A stretch of 49,653 nt of DNA from a virus. Each line of letters opens with the position of its first letter. Positions within the stretch are counted from its first letter, which is position 1. The stretch lies in IMG/VR virus record IMGVR_UViG_3300046467_000794, positions 1 through 49,653 of that record; one strand, 5' to 3'. Positions 10,807-20,127 of the stretch are shown here, in pieces. Below the pieces are notes generated by a model. That model searched no databases. It was not told where the DNA came from and saw only the letters and a list, made by a program, of their open reading frames with translations. The position numbers were made by a program, and so were the translations under genes.

Positions 10807-11382
10807 TCAGATGATGCTGGACTTACTCACACCAGTACCCGGCGCGGGGCCGGTAGGACCGGCTGCAACCCCAGTTCCAAAACCAGTAAGGAACATAGTC
10901 GCAATACCGGGCGAGAGTGCCGCAGCCAGTTGGCTGGCAGCAGGGCCGATGAGTCCTTGTGCGGCCATTCCTGCTATCAGCAGTGGGGTCAGAGTCGCCG
11001 GGTTGGCAAAAATCACCTTGGCGATGTCCGCTCCTATGGCCCCCACACTTGTCCCGATGTACTGCCCAGACGCGGAGTAAGACGTGCCGATTCCTATGCC
11101 GACTGCTGTTCCTATCTGGGGGGCGGACATACCTATCATCCCCCCAGCGGACACAGAGGCTATTACCGGGGCCGGGATAGGCGGGAGCACGAACTTCCCG
11201 GTCACCACGCCACCGCCCAGTGTGCCGTTCACGGACCCGACCAATATCACGTTGACAGGGTTCACCGTCCAGGCCACCACCCCGATCCCTATGCCCGTAC
11301 AGGTTTGGAACCACGCTGGCCCTTTCAGCGCAGGACTGGCTGCAATGATCGCAGCCGACACTGCCTGTGGGGTAACAGCCAT
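10807..11382 (-). CDS. Gly/Ala-rich hydrophobic baseplate-region protein
   Basis: A 191-residue protein made almost wholly of Gly, Ala, Ile, Val, Thr and Pro, with very few charged residues. It carries several hydrophobic stretches separated by Gly or Pro (for example around residues 25-55, 75-105 and 130-165) but no classical signal peptide. The ATG lies one base after the spike gene's TAA, with GGGG just before it, so it is translated with the spike gene, and its stop is 10 bases before the giant gene. Its place between spike and giant protein suggests a baseplate component or a membrane-active ejected protein. The composition would allow membrane insertion. I do not recognise the family, and function is inferred from context only. 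Confidence 0.8.
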   Translation of the reverse strand: MAVTPQAVSAAIIAASPALKGPAWFQTCTGIGIGVVAWTVNPVNVILVGSVNGTLGGGVVTGKFVLPPIPAPVIASVSAGGMIGMSAPQIGTAVGIGIGTSYSASGQYIGTSVGAIGADIAKVIFANPATLTPLLIAGMAAQGLIGPAASQLAAALSPGIATMFLTGFGTGVAAGPTGPAPGTGVSKSSII

Positions 11383-11383
11383 C

Positions 11384-13804
11384 TTACCCCACTCGAAAGG
11401 TCACACAGCCGACCGTCCCGGAAGTCATGAGGGGTCGGCCTGTGAGACTGTCGAGGCAGCCATCAGTCACCACGCCACCAGATGTTGATCCGCTCGCAGA
11501 GACGCTCACGAAGGTTCCCTTGACCCCGACCTTGGCAAGACTCTTGATGGTTGTACCAGCGGTACCGGACACCGTGGCAGAGCCCTTTGAGGCAGACATT
11601 TTGGCAGAGCCCACGTTGGCTGTAGCGGTAAGGCTGGAGACTCCCGCATCAACCTTGTTGTCGAGACCGGGGAGGCCGGTACCCAGCATAAACCCCGCCC
11701 CTACGATCATCATCTCAGGTGTATCGACTGTCATGCTGCGGAAGTTGATGGACCCGACCTTCACCATCGTGTCGTGCTTCCCCAGCGTGAACTCCTCTGA
11801 GCGGCCCCCGTAGAGCACGGAGTACTCGTCCACTGCGCCCCCAGTAACGCCTGTTGCGGGATTCCCCGTAAAAGCCGTGGAGCGAAGGCTCCCGTTCGTG
11901 GGGAGAGAGTCTTTCGGGCCACCGAAGGTGTATTCAGACTTCCCACTGATGGTCGTGCCCATCGTCTTTGTGGACAGTGACACCGCGTCCCCGGAGTTTA
12001 TGTTGAGTGCGGCAGAGGCGGTCATCCCAATGACTTTGGCTTCCTCTACGATCTCATTCCCAGAGAGTCGCACCTTGTCTGCTGCTTCTACGAGGGTGCT
12101 TCTGGCACTCCTGAGAGACAACGCAACCTTGGCATTCGATGGGGCGTTGGGGTTTTCGTTCCCATCCGAAGCACCAGCGGAGTTTGCACCGCCACCAAAG
12201 ATCTCCACCGACCCGTCGGAGGATGAGATCTCCACTCCCACGTTGTCCGCAGGTCGCCCACGCGCTGCCGTCATGGATATGGTGCCTTGTGCCGTCGTTG
12301 TTTGGCTCGTGCCGCCCTCATCGGTGCCCAGGAACACTCGCTTGCCTGTACGGAGGTTCTCCTGCACAACCGCTGACCCGTGGCCTTGGAAGTTGCTCAT
12401 CCATGCGCCAGCCTTCGACAAGGCGATGAACGACTCCTTGGTGGGGTCTTCAGGATCACGAGAGCGGATCAGAAATGCCAGTTGGTCTCCCAGGCTGTCA
12501 GACGCCGGGTTGTATGGGCGGATGCCCGGTGCGGGCGAGCCGTCCTCGGTGGAGATCTTGGCCACCAATGGGATCCCGTAGCCAGTGGGGTCATTGAAGG
12601 GGTCATTCCCGACGACGGTTCCGAGGACGAACTCCACCATCGGAGAGTTCGGAGACTGGTTGTTTGGGTCTTGGGGGTTCCCGGCACCGCCGTCGGCGTC
12701 CGGCATCGAAGGAGGGGTAGTCTTCAGAAGGCGGTCCACATCCAGGCCATCCGTTTGCTCCGTGACCGGCAGGGTGCCATCCGTCGTGTGTGCCACCTCA
12801 ATGCGGTACTCAGTGAAGATCCCCACGCCCTCGGAGGTCACTCCGTTGGACTTCAGGTCTGAGCAAACCCGATACATGGGCTTGCCGCCGTAGGTCGCAG
12901 ACTTCCCGACGACCAGATTGCCTGCGGCATCAAGGAACATGCCTCGACCCAAGGTGATCGTCGGGTTGAGCGAGACTGGGCACAGGAAGTCACCGCCGAA
13001 GATTTCTGCGGGCCGGTACACCCCTGCGTTGTTTTCGGTTTTTTCGAGATTGGGAGGCGCGAGGGGGGTTTTTGTTTCGTCCACCTGCCGATCAGAAGCC
13101 CAGTCGTAGGTTCCTTCCGCCAACTGAGTCGGCAACAGGTTCGCGTCCCGCTGGATCATCCCGGAGTAGGTACGGAAGCCCGCTCCTGCGTGGAACTGCT
13201 GAAGACTCCTCACCACAAGGGCTTGATCTTGATCCCGCAGGATGAGTTCGTTCCCCCGCCGGTTGGCCAAGGTGGCGCTCTCCGTGAGCAACAGGTCAGA
13301 TCCCTGCGAGGAGGAGGCGATGATGTTGCCCGCTTCAATCTGCCGCAACTTGTGGCGGGATATGGAGGCAACCCCTTTCAAGACCTCCTGGTTCTTTGGG
13401 GTCAACGAGAGTTCTCCGGGGGCATGGGATCTCACGTTGAGCCAGTCGTACCCGGCATCCACGCTGGGGACATACCACCCCAAGATCACGAACCTCTTCG
13501 ATGCTCCTGACTCTGCGGGGGCCTGCCCCACAAGGCAGATATCACCCACCTCTGGGATAGACCCAAGGAAGTGCCGGTTCCCTGCACCGGGGAAGGTGAT
13601 CGGGATCTTTTTCATCGGGGCATCCCCGCCAGCCAGAGCCTTCAGATCAACCTCCATGCGCTTGGCATTCACCCGCGTCACCACGGCGTGCCGCATGGGG
13701 AAGTTCTTTCCTCCCCCCAGAGAACTCTTCTTGAGGTTGGATTGTCCAACCTCAACCTTGATCTCACCTTGGGTGACGTCGTGTCTTCTGTCTCCGTTTC
13801 CCAT
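11384..13804 (-). CDS. Baseplate central spike, gp5/VgrG-like
   Basis: 806 residues from an ATG preceded by AGGAGG at good spacing. The open frame extends further upstream, but this start sits on the hub gene's TGA. Residues about 35-110 look like the OB-fold domain of T4 gp5/VgrG spikes (VTRVNAKRMEVDLKAL, then a GSIPEVGDICLVG stretch). The middle holds wall-facing segments, and the last 350 residues are repetitive, Ser/Gly/Thr-rich beta sequence fitting a triple-stranded beta-helix needle. The extreme C-terminus (TDGCLDSLTGRPLMTSG) resembles the end of spikes that bind or form a PAAR-like tip. In the family this trimer sits under the hub and pierces the outer membrane. No lysozyme domain is visible. 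It is encoded directly after the hub, as expected. Confidence 0.75.
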   Translation of the reverse strand: MGNGDRRHDVTQGEIKVEVGQSNLKKSSLGGGKNFPMRHAVVTRVNAKRMEVDLKALAGGDAPMKKIPITFPGAGNRHFLGSIPEVGDICLVGQAPAESGASKRFVILGWYVPSVDAGYDWLNVRSHAPGELSLTPKNQEVLKGVASISRHKLRQIEAGNIIASSSQGSDLLLTESATLANRRGNELILRDQDQALVVRSLQQFHAGAGFRTYSGMIQRDANLLPTQLAEGTYDWASDRQVDETKTPLAPPNLEKTENNAGVYRPAEIFGGDFLCPVSLNPTITLGRGMFLDAAGNLVVGKSATYGGKPMYRVCSDLKSNGVTSEGVGIFTEYRIEVAHTTDGTLPVTEQTDGLDVDRLLKTTPPSMPDADGGAGNPQDPNNQSPNSPMVEFVLGTVVGNDPFNDPTGYGIPLVAKISTEDGSPAPGIRPYNPASDSLGDQLAFLIRSRDPEDPTKESFIALSKAGAWMSNFQGHGSAVVQENLRTGKRVFLGTDEGGTSQTTTAQGTISMTAARGRPADNVGVEISSSDGSVEIFGGGANSAGASDGNENPNAPSNAKVALSLRSARSTLVEAADKVRLSGNEIVEEAKVIGMTASAALNINSGDAVSLSTKTMGTTISGKSEYTFGGPKDSLPTNGSLRSTAFTGNPATGVTGGAVDEYSVLYGGRSEEFTLGKHDTMVKVGSINFRSMTVDTPEMMIVGAGFMLGTGLPGLDNKVDAGVSSLTATANVGSAKMSASKGSATVSGTAGTTIKSLAKVGVKGTFVSVSASGSTSGGVVTDGCLDSLTGRPLMTSGTVGCVTFRVG

Positions 13805-13805
13805 A

Positions 13806-16800
13806 TCAGTCCTCCTTTTCCTCACCCGTACCGCCGTACTCCTCGGCATCCTCCAAGTCGTCGAAGCCTCGATAGGAAAGCGGTGGGGTGACACTCTGGT
13901 TCAAGTTCTCTTCCGCTGCGTCCAGGCGTTCCTGTTCTTCTTCCTCGGTGCCCTGTGACTCCGAACGACCCTCAGCCAACTCTTGGAACTCCTCCAACGT
14001 CTCGGCCTCCTGCGCTGCCTCGACGAGTTGCGTCACGCTCTCGATGTTGCGTTCGACTTCCGTGATGGCCTCTTCCCACTGGGTCGCGATCTCCCCCTCC
14101 TCCCCAAACGCGGTGGTGGCGGCTTCTGTGAGGCTGTTCACCATGCCCCCCGCCGTTGCGAAGGTCTCGGCCAACTTGTTCCCCGTGGAGATGTCCATCA
14201 TCTCCCCGCCAAGCGCCTGCTTCACGATCTTGTAGTCGTAGCCCGCCACGTCTGCCTCTGTGGTGAGGAAGTCGTTGACACTCTCATCGTCATGCAACTC
14301 TACGAACTCACCGGAGAATGCTTGTAGCCAGTGGGAGGATTCTGCCCCTTTGCACAGACAGATCGTTGTGTCTACCGTGGTCAGGGAGGCTAACTCCTCG
14401 GCGCTGACCTCCAACTCGATGGACTGCCCTCGGCTCGCAGTGGTTACCGGGGAGTTCCTCACAAAGATTGATTCCGAGGTGCTGCCCGCTTGCAGGGCTT
14501 CAATGGCTCCCTGAAGGTTGGCCTCGGTAACACCGAGACCCTCTGCCAACTCGGCGCGGATCGCGGCCCCGAGAAGGCCAAGGGCTTTGGGAACATCGAC
14601 GCCCTTTGGGGTGAGGGCCGCGATGGATGCCGCGAAGAACCGCTCCACAGCGAGCATGGATTGTGTGTTGGCGGACGAACCGCCTATCTCCAACAGGGTC
14701 TTGTACGACTCCACGGTCAACCCGCGCCCATAGGCGAGTGTGCCGTAGACCTCGTAGCCTCGGTTATCCGACACCGGAAGCACGGTGGAGTAGTCGTCAC
14801 TCTCCGTGTACTCAGTGGTCAGTACTGTGGTCTTTCCCCCTGTGGTAGTCACCTCAAATCCGAAGTCTTCGGTGATGGCTGTGATGAAGGTTGCGTATGC
14901 TTCCGTTTCTGCGGGGGTGGGGTCGGGGGGCGATCTTGTACTCGTGTCTGGGCGTTCGTCGGACCAGGTCTCCACCCATTCCATCTGTATCAACTGCAAC
15001 TGCTGCGACAGTGCCGTAGCGGATGCCGTGGCAACTCGGGTCACCCCGGCGGCATCGGCCAGGCCGGTAAGTCCGGGATCGGAGCGGTCTACTCGACCTA
15101 CCTGCTTAGTGACATCCTTTTCGATGGGTATGAGCGTGCGCCGTGACCCAGTGGTTGTGACCGTCCTGTGGGTAAGTGCAAACATGGTCCCGTGGAAGTT
15201 GAACGCCATGGTGCCATTGATGTTCTCGATTACTGATGAGTCTGCTCGTTGACCCCCTTTGGGGTGGACGTATGACCCCGAACCGGCGAAGAGGAGGCCG
15301 GTTGGGTAGTAGTAGGCGGTCGTTTCTTCCTCGTATGAACTGCTGCTGGAGACGCCAAAGGCGGCGAAGGAGTTCTCGAACTTTGAGAGGGTCTCATTTA
15401 CCGGGGATCCGACTGCCTCGCCGTCTATCGCCCCGTAGAAGGGCCCGTCAACGACACCAAGACTCTTTCCGAGCGTCTGGAGGGCACCCCAGAGCAAACC
15501 GTAGCCCAACTCGGTCTGGCTCGTGTCTCCTCCGAAACGATCTTCGGCAGACATCGTCACGCCGTCGGTCTGTTTAAGAGCGGTCAACACAAGAATCTCC
15601 CGGAACAACTCCTCTGCGGCAGGAATCGGAAGTAGCAGCGCCGCTAAAGCGTTGGTCCCCAGTGACTCGACCACATGAGGCACACGAGTGGTGATTTTCT
15701 GGAAGGTGATAAAGCGGATGTCCCGCGTGGTCACGTCGATGTGCTGGATGGCTGTTGAATCTGCTTCCTCGTCTTCATTCTCCGCTCCGGGAGGGGAGAA
15801 ACCGTAAACCCGCATCCCTCGGACGGGCAACCCTCCCTTGACCTTGATCCTATCCCCCTCCTGGGTCAGCATGGTGCAGCCTGTGAATGCTGCATCAACC
15901 GGACCACCGGGCACCGTTTTCGACAACTCCCCTATTTCCATGTCTACCACCAGGGTAGAGGGGGACTGGTCACTCGGGCTATCCATGAGAGACGAGGAGT
16001 AGTAGCGGTACTCCCCCCTGGAAGCGCCAGAACCGAACACGTTCTTTAGGTTCCTCTGGATCCCCATGTAGTTGTTCAGATGGTCCGCATCAGGAATGGC
16101 GGTACTTTGTCTGATCTTCACTGCGGCCAATAGGGAGCCGAAAGATGTAGACTCCGCATCAATCTCGGGAGGTTCCGACTCGGGATCATTCATAGCCGTG
16201 CTGTAGTCGTCATAGGCAGTGATTACCTCGGCTCTGCTTACCGTCCAGTCCTGCGCTGGGTCCGCGCTCTTGGCGACGAGGTACACGTCATCTTCGCCGG
16301 GCTTACGGCGCAGTACTCCGAGGGAGAGGGCTGTGTCGAAGTAGGTGTCTCCGGTAGTGAAGTACAAGCCGCCCGGCATCATCGTCGGGTTCACCTTATT
16401 CGGGTCCAGGGCCATCACCACGTTGGGGACGCCCATGACTCTCGGGGGCCCGGATGCCTCGTTATCTGCCCCCTCAATGTCCTCCGGGAACACGTACAAG
16501 GGCATCGGCGGGTACTCGCCCGGAGCGTCCATGTGTATGTCGTTAAGGGTGGGCAACTTCATGCTCCCGGCCCCATCACTGCGGTCAGGAAGTCCGGGGG
16601 GCAACCACTTCGCTCGTTTTGCAACACCTGTAATAGTCGTCTGACATGCAGACCCTGGCGCATACGAGTGGCTCAGGGACTTGATGTAGAAGAAACAGTC
16701 AAGATGTGCGACCCACACCGGGTATCCGGGCCGCAACTCTGGGCGCATGGGGATTGTGATCTGAGCCGAACGCATCTCTGCATTGGCCGTGTCGAGGCGC

Positions 16801-18251
16801 ATGATGGCCCCGATGAACATCTGCTTGCTTCCCGAGTAGTAGTGGCTCTCAAAAGAGGTCTCACGCCAGCCATACTGAGCGATCAGCCGCCAGTCAGCGA
16901 ACTTTGCCTGACGGGTGCCGAACTCCCCGGACAAGATCCCCTGGAAGTTCGTGAACAGCGACCCGGAGCCCTTCACGTAGGTCGCCTCGGGCTCGCGCTC
17001 GGACTCCGAGATGGAGATGAGATCACGGTCCCTGATGCAGTAGACCTCATCCTCGGAGGTGTCGAGGTTGTAGAAGGGCGGCTTGAACACGATGTCGCCG
17101 TCCACGTCTTGGTAGAACTCAAAGCCCACGATGTCCTTGACCGCGTTGGCAATCTCCATTTTGGACATGTACTCCGCTTCAAAGAAGTTGACCGCCCCCA
17201 AACGCCCCAGATCAAGCGTGTACGCCTGCATCTTCATGGCATCGAGTTTGGTGCCATCCTCATCCATGACAGCGCCAGTACTCTCGGTTCCTCGGTATCC
17301 GAAGGAGCGGGCAACGGCTGCCTTAGTGGCGTCGGTGTCGAGGGCCCCATAGTTGTTTGGCAGTGTGAGGCCAAAGGACGTGAGGAAATCAGCACTGTTC
17401 GTCGCAGCGTGGTCAAACATGCCCAGGTACGACTGCTCAAAAGCGTTGAACAGGCTCCCGTCAAAGCCGTACATGCGGAGGCGTGTAGAGGATTCTGACC
17501 ATCGCTTCTCCCACCACAGGGCTGCGTGCTTGTAGAGGCTCGTCCCTGAAGACTGGTCCACCGCAGCGATGTTCGTTGCCTGGGAGATTGTCCAGTTTTG
17601 ACCGAAGCAAGCGCCGAAGCCCACCCGCATCAAGGAATACATGATCCCATAGGGGGACATTCCCGTGAACTTGTGCCCGCTGAGGTTGATGTTGGAAGAC
17701 GAGTCTTCGGGCATCTCCCCAAAGACGGAGCCGTTGGTGGAGATATAGAGGTACTGCCAGAAATGCAGAATGCTGGAACACGTCAGGGAGGCCGAGTAGA
17801 AGCCCCCGGAGAACTCGTGTGACACCTCGGTGACCACCCCACGGAACACTTGGTAGTAGGGATAGACTGGGGTCTTGTCGCTGAGTCCCTCGTCGGAATC
17901 ATCCGACTCATCTTGGCCGGTTAGGGCGTACCCTGTCACCGGGAAGTAGCCTCGCATGAGGACCACAATCTCCAGGCCGGGGTGCAGGACGTAGTTCCCG
18001 TCGTGCGAGAAGACATCCGCCTTGTGGCGGGGGATCGCCATCGTCACACTACAACTGCTGACAGGCTCCGTGGTCGCATCAACAGAGATAGTGGTGACGT
18101 ACTTGTTGAAGTCCGTCTTGTGGCCGCACGTTGCACAGACCGCCAACTCGGTGTGCCCATTGATGAGCACCTTCGCGTCCGGGGTGTACCGAACGACGGT
18201 CTGTGTGCCCTCTATCCATGAGCCAACGTATGGTCTGTTCTTAATGCCCAT
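13806..18251 (-). CDS. Baseplate hub, gp27/XkdQ-like, with long C-terminal extension
   Basis: 1481 residues. The first ~560 resemble phage hub proteins of the gp27/gpD/XkdQ type: an early beta-rich domain, a central part that includes DIVGFEFYQDVDGDIVFKPP, and a block ending RPGYPVWVAHLDCFFYIKSL followed by SHSY and a TTITGVAKRAKW-like strand, a pattern common in hubs of large phages. A CATC pair lies near residue 38. The remaining ~900 residues are unusual in size and end in a strongly acidic, coiled-coil-like tail (roughly 1370-1460). The ATG overlaps the upstream gene's stop (TAATG), so translation is coupled. The hub would link tail tube to spike. The extension has no recognised domain and could scaffold the baseplate or contact the giant protein. 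Confidence 0.75.
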   Translation of the reverse strand: MGIKNRPYVGSWIEGTQTVVRYTPDAKVLINGHTELAVCATCGHKTDFNKYVTTISVDATTEPVSSCSVTMAIPRHKADVFSHDGNYVLHPGLEIVVLMRGYFPVTGYALTGQDESDDSDEGLSDKTPVYPYYQVFRGVVTEVSHEFSGGFYSASLTCSSILHFWQYLYISTNGSVFGEMPEDSSSNINLSGHKFTGMSPYGIMYSLMRVGFGACFGQNWTISQATNIAAVDQSSGTSLYKHAALWWEKRWSESSTRLRMYGFDGSLFNAFEQSYLGMFDHAATNSADFLTSFGLTLPNNYGALDTDATKAAVARSFGYRGTESTGAVMDEDGTKLDAMKMQAYTLDLGRLGAVNFFEAEYMSKMEIANAVKDIVGFEFYQDVDGDIVFKPPFYNLDTSEDEVYCIRDRDLISISESEREPEATYVKGSGSLFTNFQGILSGEFGTRQAKFADWRLIAQYGWRETSFESHYYSGSKQMFIGAIMRLDTANAEMRSAQITIPMRPELRPGYPVWVAHLDCFFYIKSLSHSYAPGSACQTTITGVAKRAKWLPPGLPDRSDGAGSMKLPTLNDIHMDAPGEYPPMPLYVFPEDIEGADNEASGPPRVMGVPNVVMALDPNKVNPTMMPGGLYFTTGDTYFDTALSLGVLRRKPGEDDVYLVAKSADPAQDWTVSRAEVITAYDDYSTAMNDPESEPPEIDAESTSFGSLLAAVKIRQSTAIPDADHLNNYMGIQRNLKNVFGSGASRGEYRYYSSSLMDSPSDQSPSTLVVDMEIGELSKTVPGGPVDAAFTGCTMLTQEGDRIKVKGGLPVRGMRVYGFSPPGAENEDEEADSTAIQHIDVTTRDIRFITFQKITTRVPHVVESLGTNALAALLLPIPAAEELFREILVLTALKQTDGVTMSAEDRFGGDTSQTELGYGLLWGALQTLGKSLGVVDGPFYGAIDGEAVGSPVNETLSKFENSFAAFGVSSSSSYEEETTAYYYPTGLLFAGSGSYVHPKGGQRADSSVIENINGTMAFNFHGTMFALTHRTVTTTGSRRTLIPIEKDVTKQVGRVDRSDPGLTGLADAAGVTRVATASATALSQQLQLIQMEWVETWSDERPDTSTRSPPDPTPAETEAYATFITAITEDFGFEVTTTGGKTTVLTTEYTESDDYSTVLPVSDNRGYEVYGTLAYGRGLTVESYKTLLEIGGSSANTQSMLAVERFFAASIAALTPKGVDVPKALGLLGAAIRAELAEGLGVTEANLQGAIEALQAGSTSESIFVRNSPVTTASRGQSIELEVSAEELASLTTVDTTICLCKGAESSHWLQAFSGEFVELHDDESVNDFLTTEADVAGYDYKIVKQALGGEMMDISTGNKLAETFATAGGMVNSLTEAATTAFGEEGEIATQWEEAITEVERNIESVTQLVEAAQEAETLEEFQELAEGRSESQGTEEEEQERLDAAEENLNQSVTPPLSYRGFDDLEDAEEYGGTGEEKED

Positions 18252-19510
18252 TAGTCAGTAAACCCTGACTCAAACGTACCCGTGGGGGTGAAGAAGGCAC
18301 CCAGCGCCTCCAGCGGGGTCGTGCTGTCTGGGTCGTCTGGCACCGCGTCCGCGTCTCCTGTGAACTGCTCTGTTCCAGAGAGCCCCAGGAAAGACATAGG
18401 ACCGCCCGAGATGTCTCTGGTGCCGGGGGTGCCTGCCATCATCGCTGCCAACTCGGACGAGGAGAATGAGCCTGGGCCTGGGGTGGGGGTGGCCAAGGGC
18501 AACACGATGAGGGGCTCTTCTGCGTGGTCGTACATGCGGCCTACGGTGAACTCCATGCTCCACTCGATGCGGTGCGGGTTGTTTTCATCGTAGGTGTAGT
18601 CGAACGTGTCGATCTGACCAACGTAGGTCATCTGGTCGTAGTCGATAGCCACAGCCCCGATGAACAGGTGCGCCTCTGACTTGCCGATGGTGTCGTAGAT
18701 GTAGCCGTTGTTCCGAAAGATGTGGTACAGCGAGATGAACTGCTGGAACGCTGCGCTGTTCCGCTTTGATGCGAACTGAACCCCCGTGGGAACATCGGTC
18801 TCGTTGACCTGAAACCCGCTTGCTCCTCCGATAGAGGAACCGGGGTCAATCCCAGCACACCATGCTCCGGTTGATCCCGAGATAGACAACTTGGGCTGTG
18901 ACTCACCCCAGCGTTCAAAGACGTATCCGTAGCGCGTGCGTTGGGTGAACTGTTGCACCGCCGTGTAAGAGACACTCATCTCGGAAGGGTTGACGAACAG
19001 GGTCAAGGGAGGGGTCTGAAGCATCTTCTCCACCTGATACTGGATGTCAGCCACCGTCACGTTGTCTGCCAGCACTGAACGGGCTTCCGTGCCCATCGTG
19101 GTCTGGAGTACGCGCCCCGCCGACAGGGTGGCGTTGAGATTCGTCAGCACAGTGCCAGCCTCCTCACTGTCGGAGACGGTCGCCAGCCCGATGGACCGCC
19201 GCAGGTCGTTGGCGAACATCTGATTCGTGATGGTGGTTTCTACACCTCTCCCTATGAGGTTCACGTCAACCCTGCTGTCATCGGGCAGCAACGCCTCCGG
19301 GACCACGAGCCGCAGTGTGAAGGGCGACAACTTCCGCGCCATCCTGTTGGTGCCGTCGTAGGGCACGCCCGCCTGGGTCTCAAACGTGTAGGTGAGACCG
19401 GGGCCAACGGTGAGACCGTCGTACCGATCCGCGATGTACTCGCTCTCCGCGCTCGCGTCCGTCGTGGTCTGCGTTGACGAGGCTGGTGGGTAAAGTCCGT
19501 CTACGGCCAT
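18251..19510 (-). CDS. Tail tube-end/baseplate protein, larger paralogue
   Basis: 419 residues from an ATG that overlaps the stop of the preceding gene (TGATG), with GGAG 6 bases upstream. An in-frame start 42 bases earlier is possible but lies inside the neighbour. The central part (about 185-340) contains LTLFVNPSEMSVSYT, then RTRYGYVFERWGE and GSTGAW, a pattern found in baseplate or tube-cap proteins of many long-tailed phages. The same pattern is in the next gene upstream (19510-20127), so the two are paralogues. This copy has an extra N-terminal domain of about 170 residues and a Pro/Gly/Ser-rich tail. Position between tape measure and hub supports a role at the tube-baseplate junction. 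The exact homologue (gp48/54, gp53 or XkdP type) cannot be settled by eye. Confidence 0.7.
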   Translation of the reverse strand: MAVDGLYPPASSTQTTTDASAESEYIADRYDGLTVGPGLTYTFETQAGVPYDGTNRMARKLSPFTLRLVVPEALLPDDSRVDVNLIGRGVETTITNQMFANDLRRSIGLATVSDSEEAGTVLTNLNATLSAGRVLQTTMGTEARSVLADNVTVADIQYQVEKMLQTPPLTLFVNPSEMSVSYTAVQQFTQRTRYGYVFERWGESQPKLSISGSTGAWCAGIDPGSSIGGASGFQVNETDVPTGVQFASKRNSAAFQQFISLYHIFRNNGYIYDTIGKSEAHLFIGAVAIDYDQMTYVGQIDTFDYTYDENNPHRIEWSMEFTVGRMYDHAEEPLIVLPLATPTPGPGSFSSSELAAMMAGTPGTRDISGGPMSFLGLSGTEQFTGDADAVPDDPDSTTPLEALGAFFTPTGTFESGFTD

Positions 19511-20127
19511 CAGAACTCCAGTGGGTTGGTGGTAGTCAGTGCCGTCCGCCACGATTGAACTTCGGTGGACACTTCAAAGGTGGTGCTCATCGTGAACTGG
19601 TACGGGTTCGCGCTCGATTCCTGTACGTTGAAGTCGGTGAACCAGCCGAGGTAGACCCCGCCGTCGAACGTGATCTTGATCTGACCCTGCAACGCGACCT
19701 GTCCGTAGATGTCATACACAGAGCCGTTGTTATGGAACAGCGCGAGGATGTCCAAGTATGAGTTGTAGGCCAGGGTCTCCCGGCGTGTGCCTTCCGTCAT
19801 TTCTGGAGAGGTGACATCGGATAATCCTGAGTAGAGGCGCATGAATCCGCCCGTAGCCATGTCGAAGGCGATGGTCTGGGTGCCATCACCCCAATGCTGC
19901 TCCACGAAGCCCCCCTTAGTCTGGGTTCGCTCAATGACCTTCGTGTAGGAGATCTTCATGCTCTTGGGGTTTACATGGAGGACCAACTTGAGATCATCCG
20001 GGAGGACACTCGTGACCCCATCCGGGGCGATGATGTCGAACACCACCGGTCTGACCCCACGCCCGGAGAACTCGTCCTCAAAACCCGCCGGGAATGCCCC
20101 TGTAAATACTGGTGTTCCAGTCCCCAT
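19510..20127 (-). CDS. Tail tube-end/baseplate protein, smaller paralogue
   Basis: 205 residues. The ATG follows the tape-measure TAG directly, with GGGGGAG in front. Residues about 45-100 read KLVLHVNPKSMKISYTKV, then RTQTKGGFVEQHWGDG, and end in an ATGGF element, matching the larger neighbour's core. The C-terminal half (about 115-195) continues the match: a short helix with FHNNGSVYDIYG, and YLGWFTDFNVQES resembling YVGQIDTFDYTYDE in the neighbour. It is therefore almost a bare version of the shared core. Tape-measure-adjacent genes of this kind generally form the tube-proximal ring of the baseplate. No enzymatic residues were noticed. Translation is coupled on both sides. Confidence 0.7.
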   Translation of the reverse strand: MGTGTPVFTGAFPAGFEDEFSGRGVRPVVFDIIAPDGVTSVLPDDLKLVLHVNPKSMKISYTKVIERTQTKGGFVEQHWGDGTQTIAFDMATGGFMRLYSGLSDVTSPEMTEGTRRETLAYNSYLDILALFHNNGSVYDIYGQVALQGQIKITFDGGVYLGWFTDFNVQESSANPYQFTMSTTFEVSTEVQSWRTALTTTNPLEF

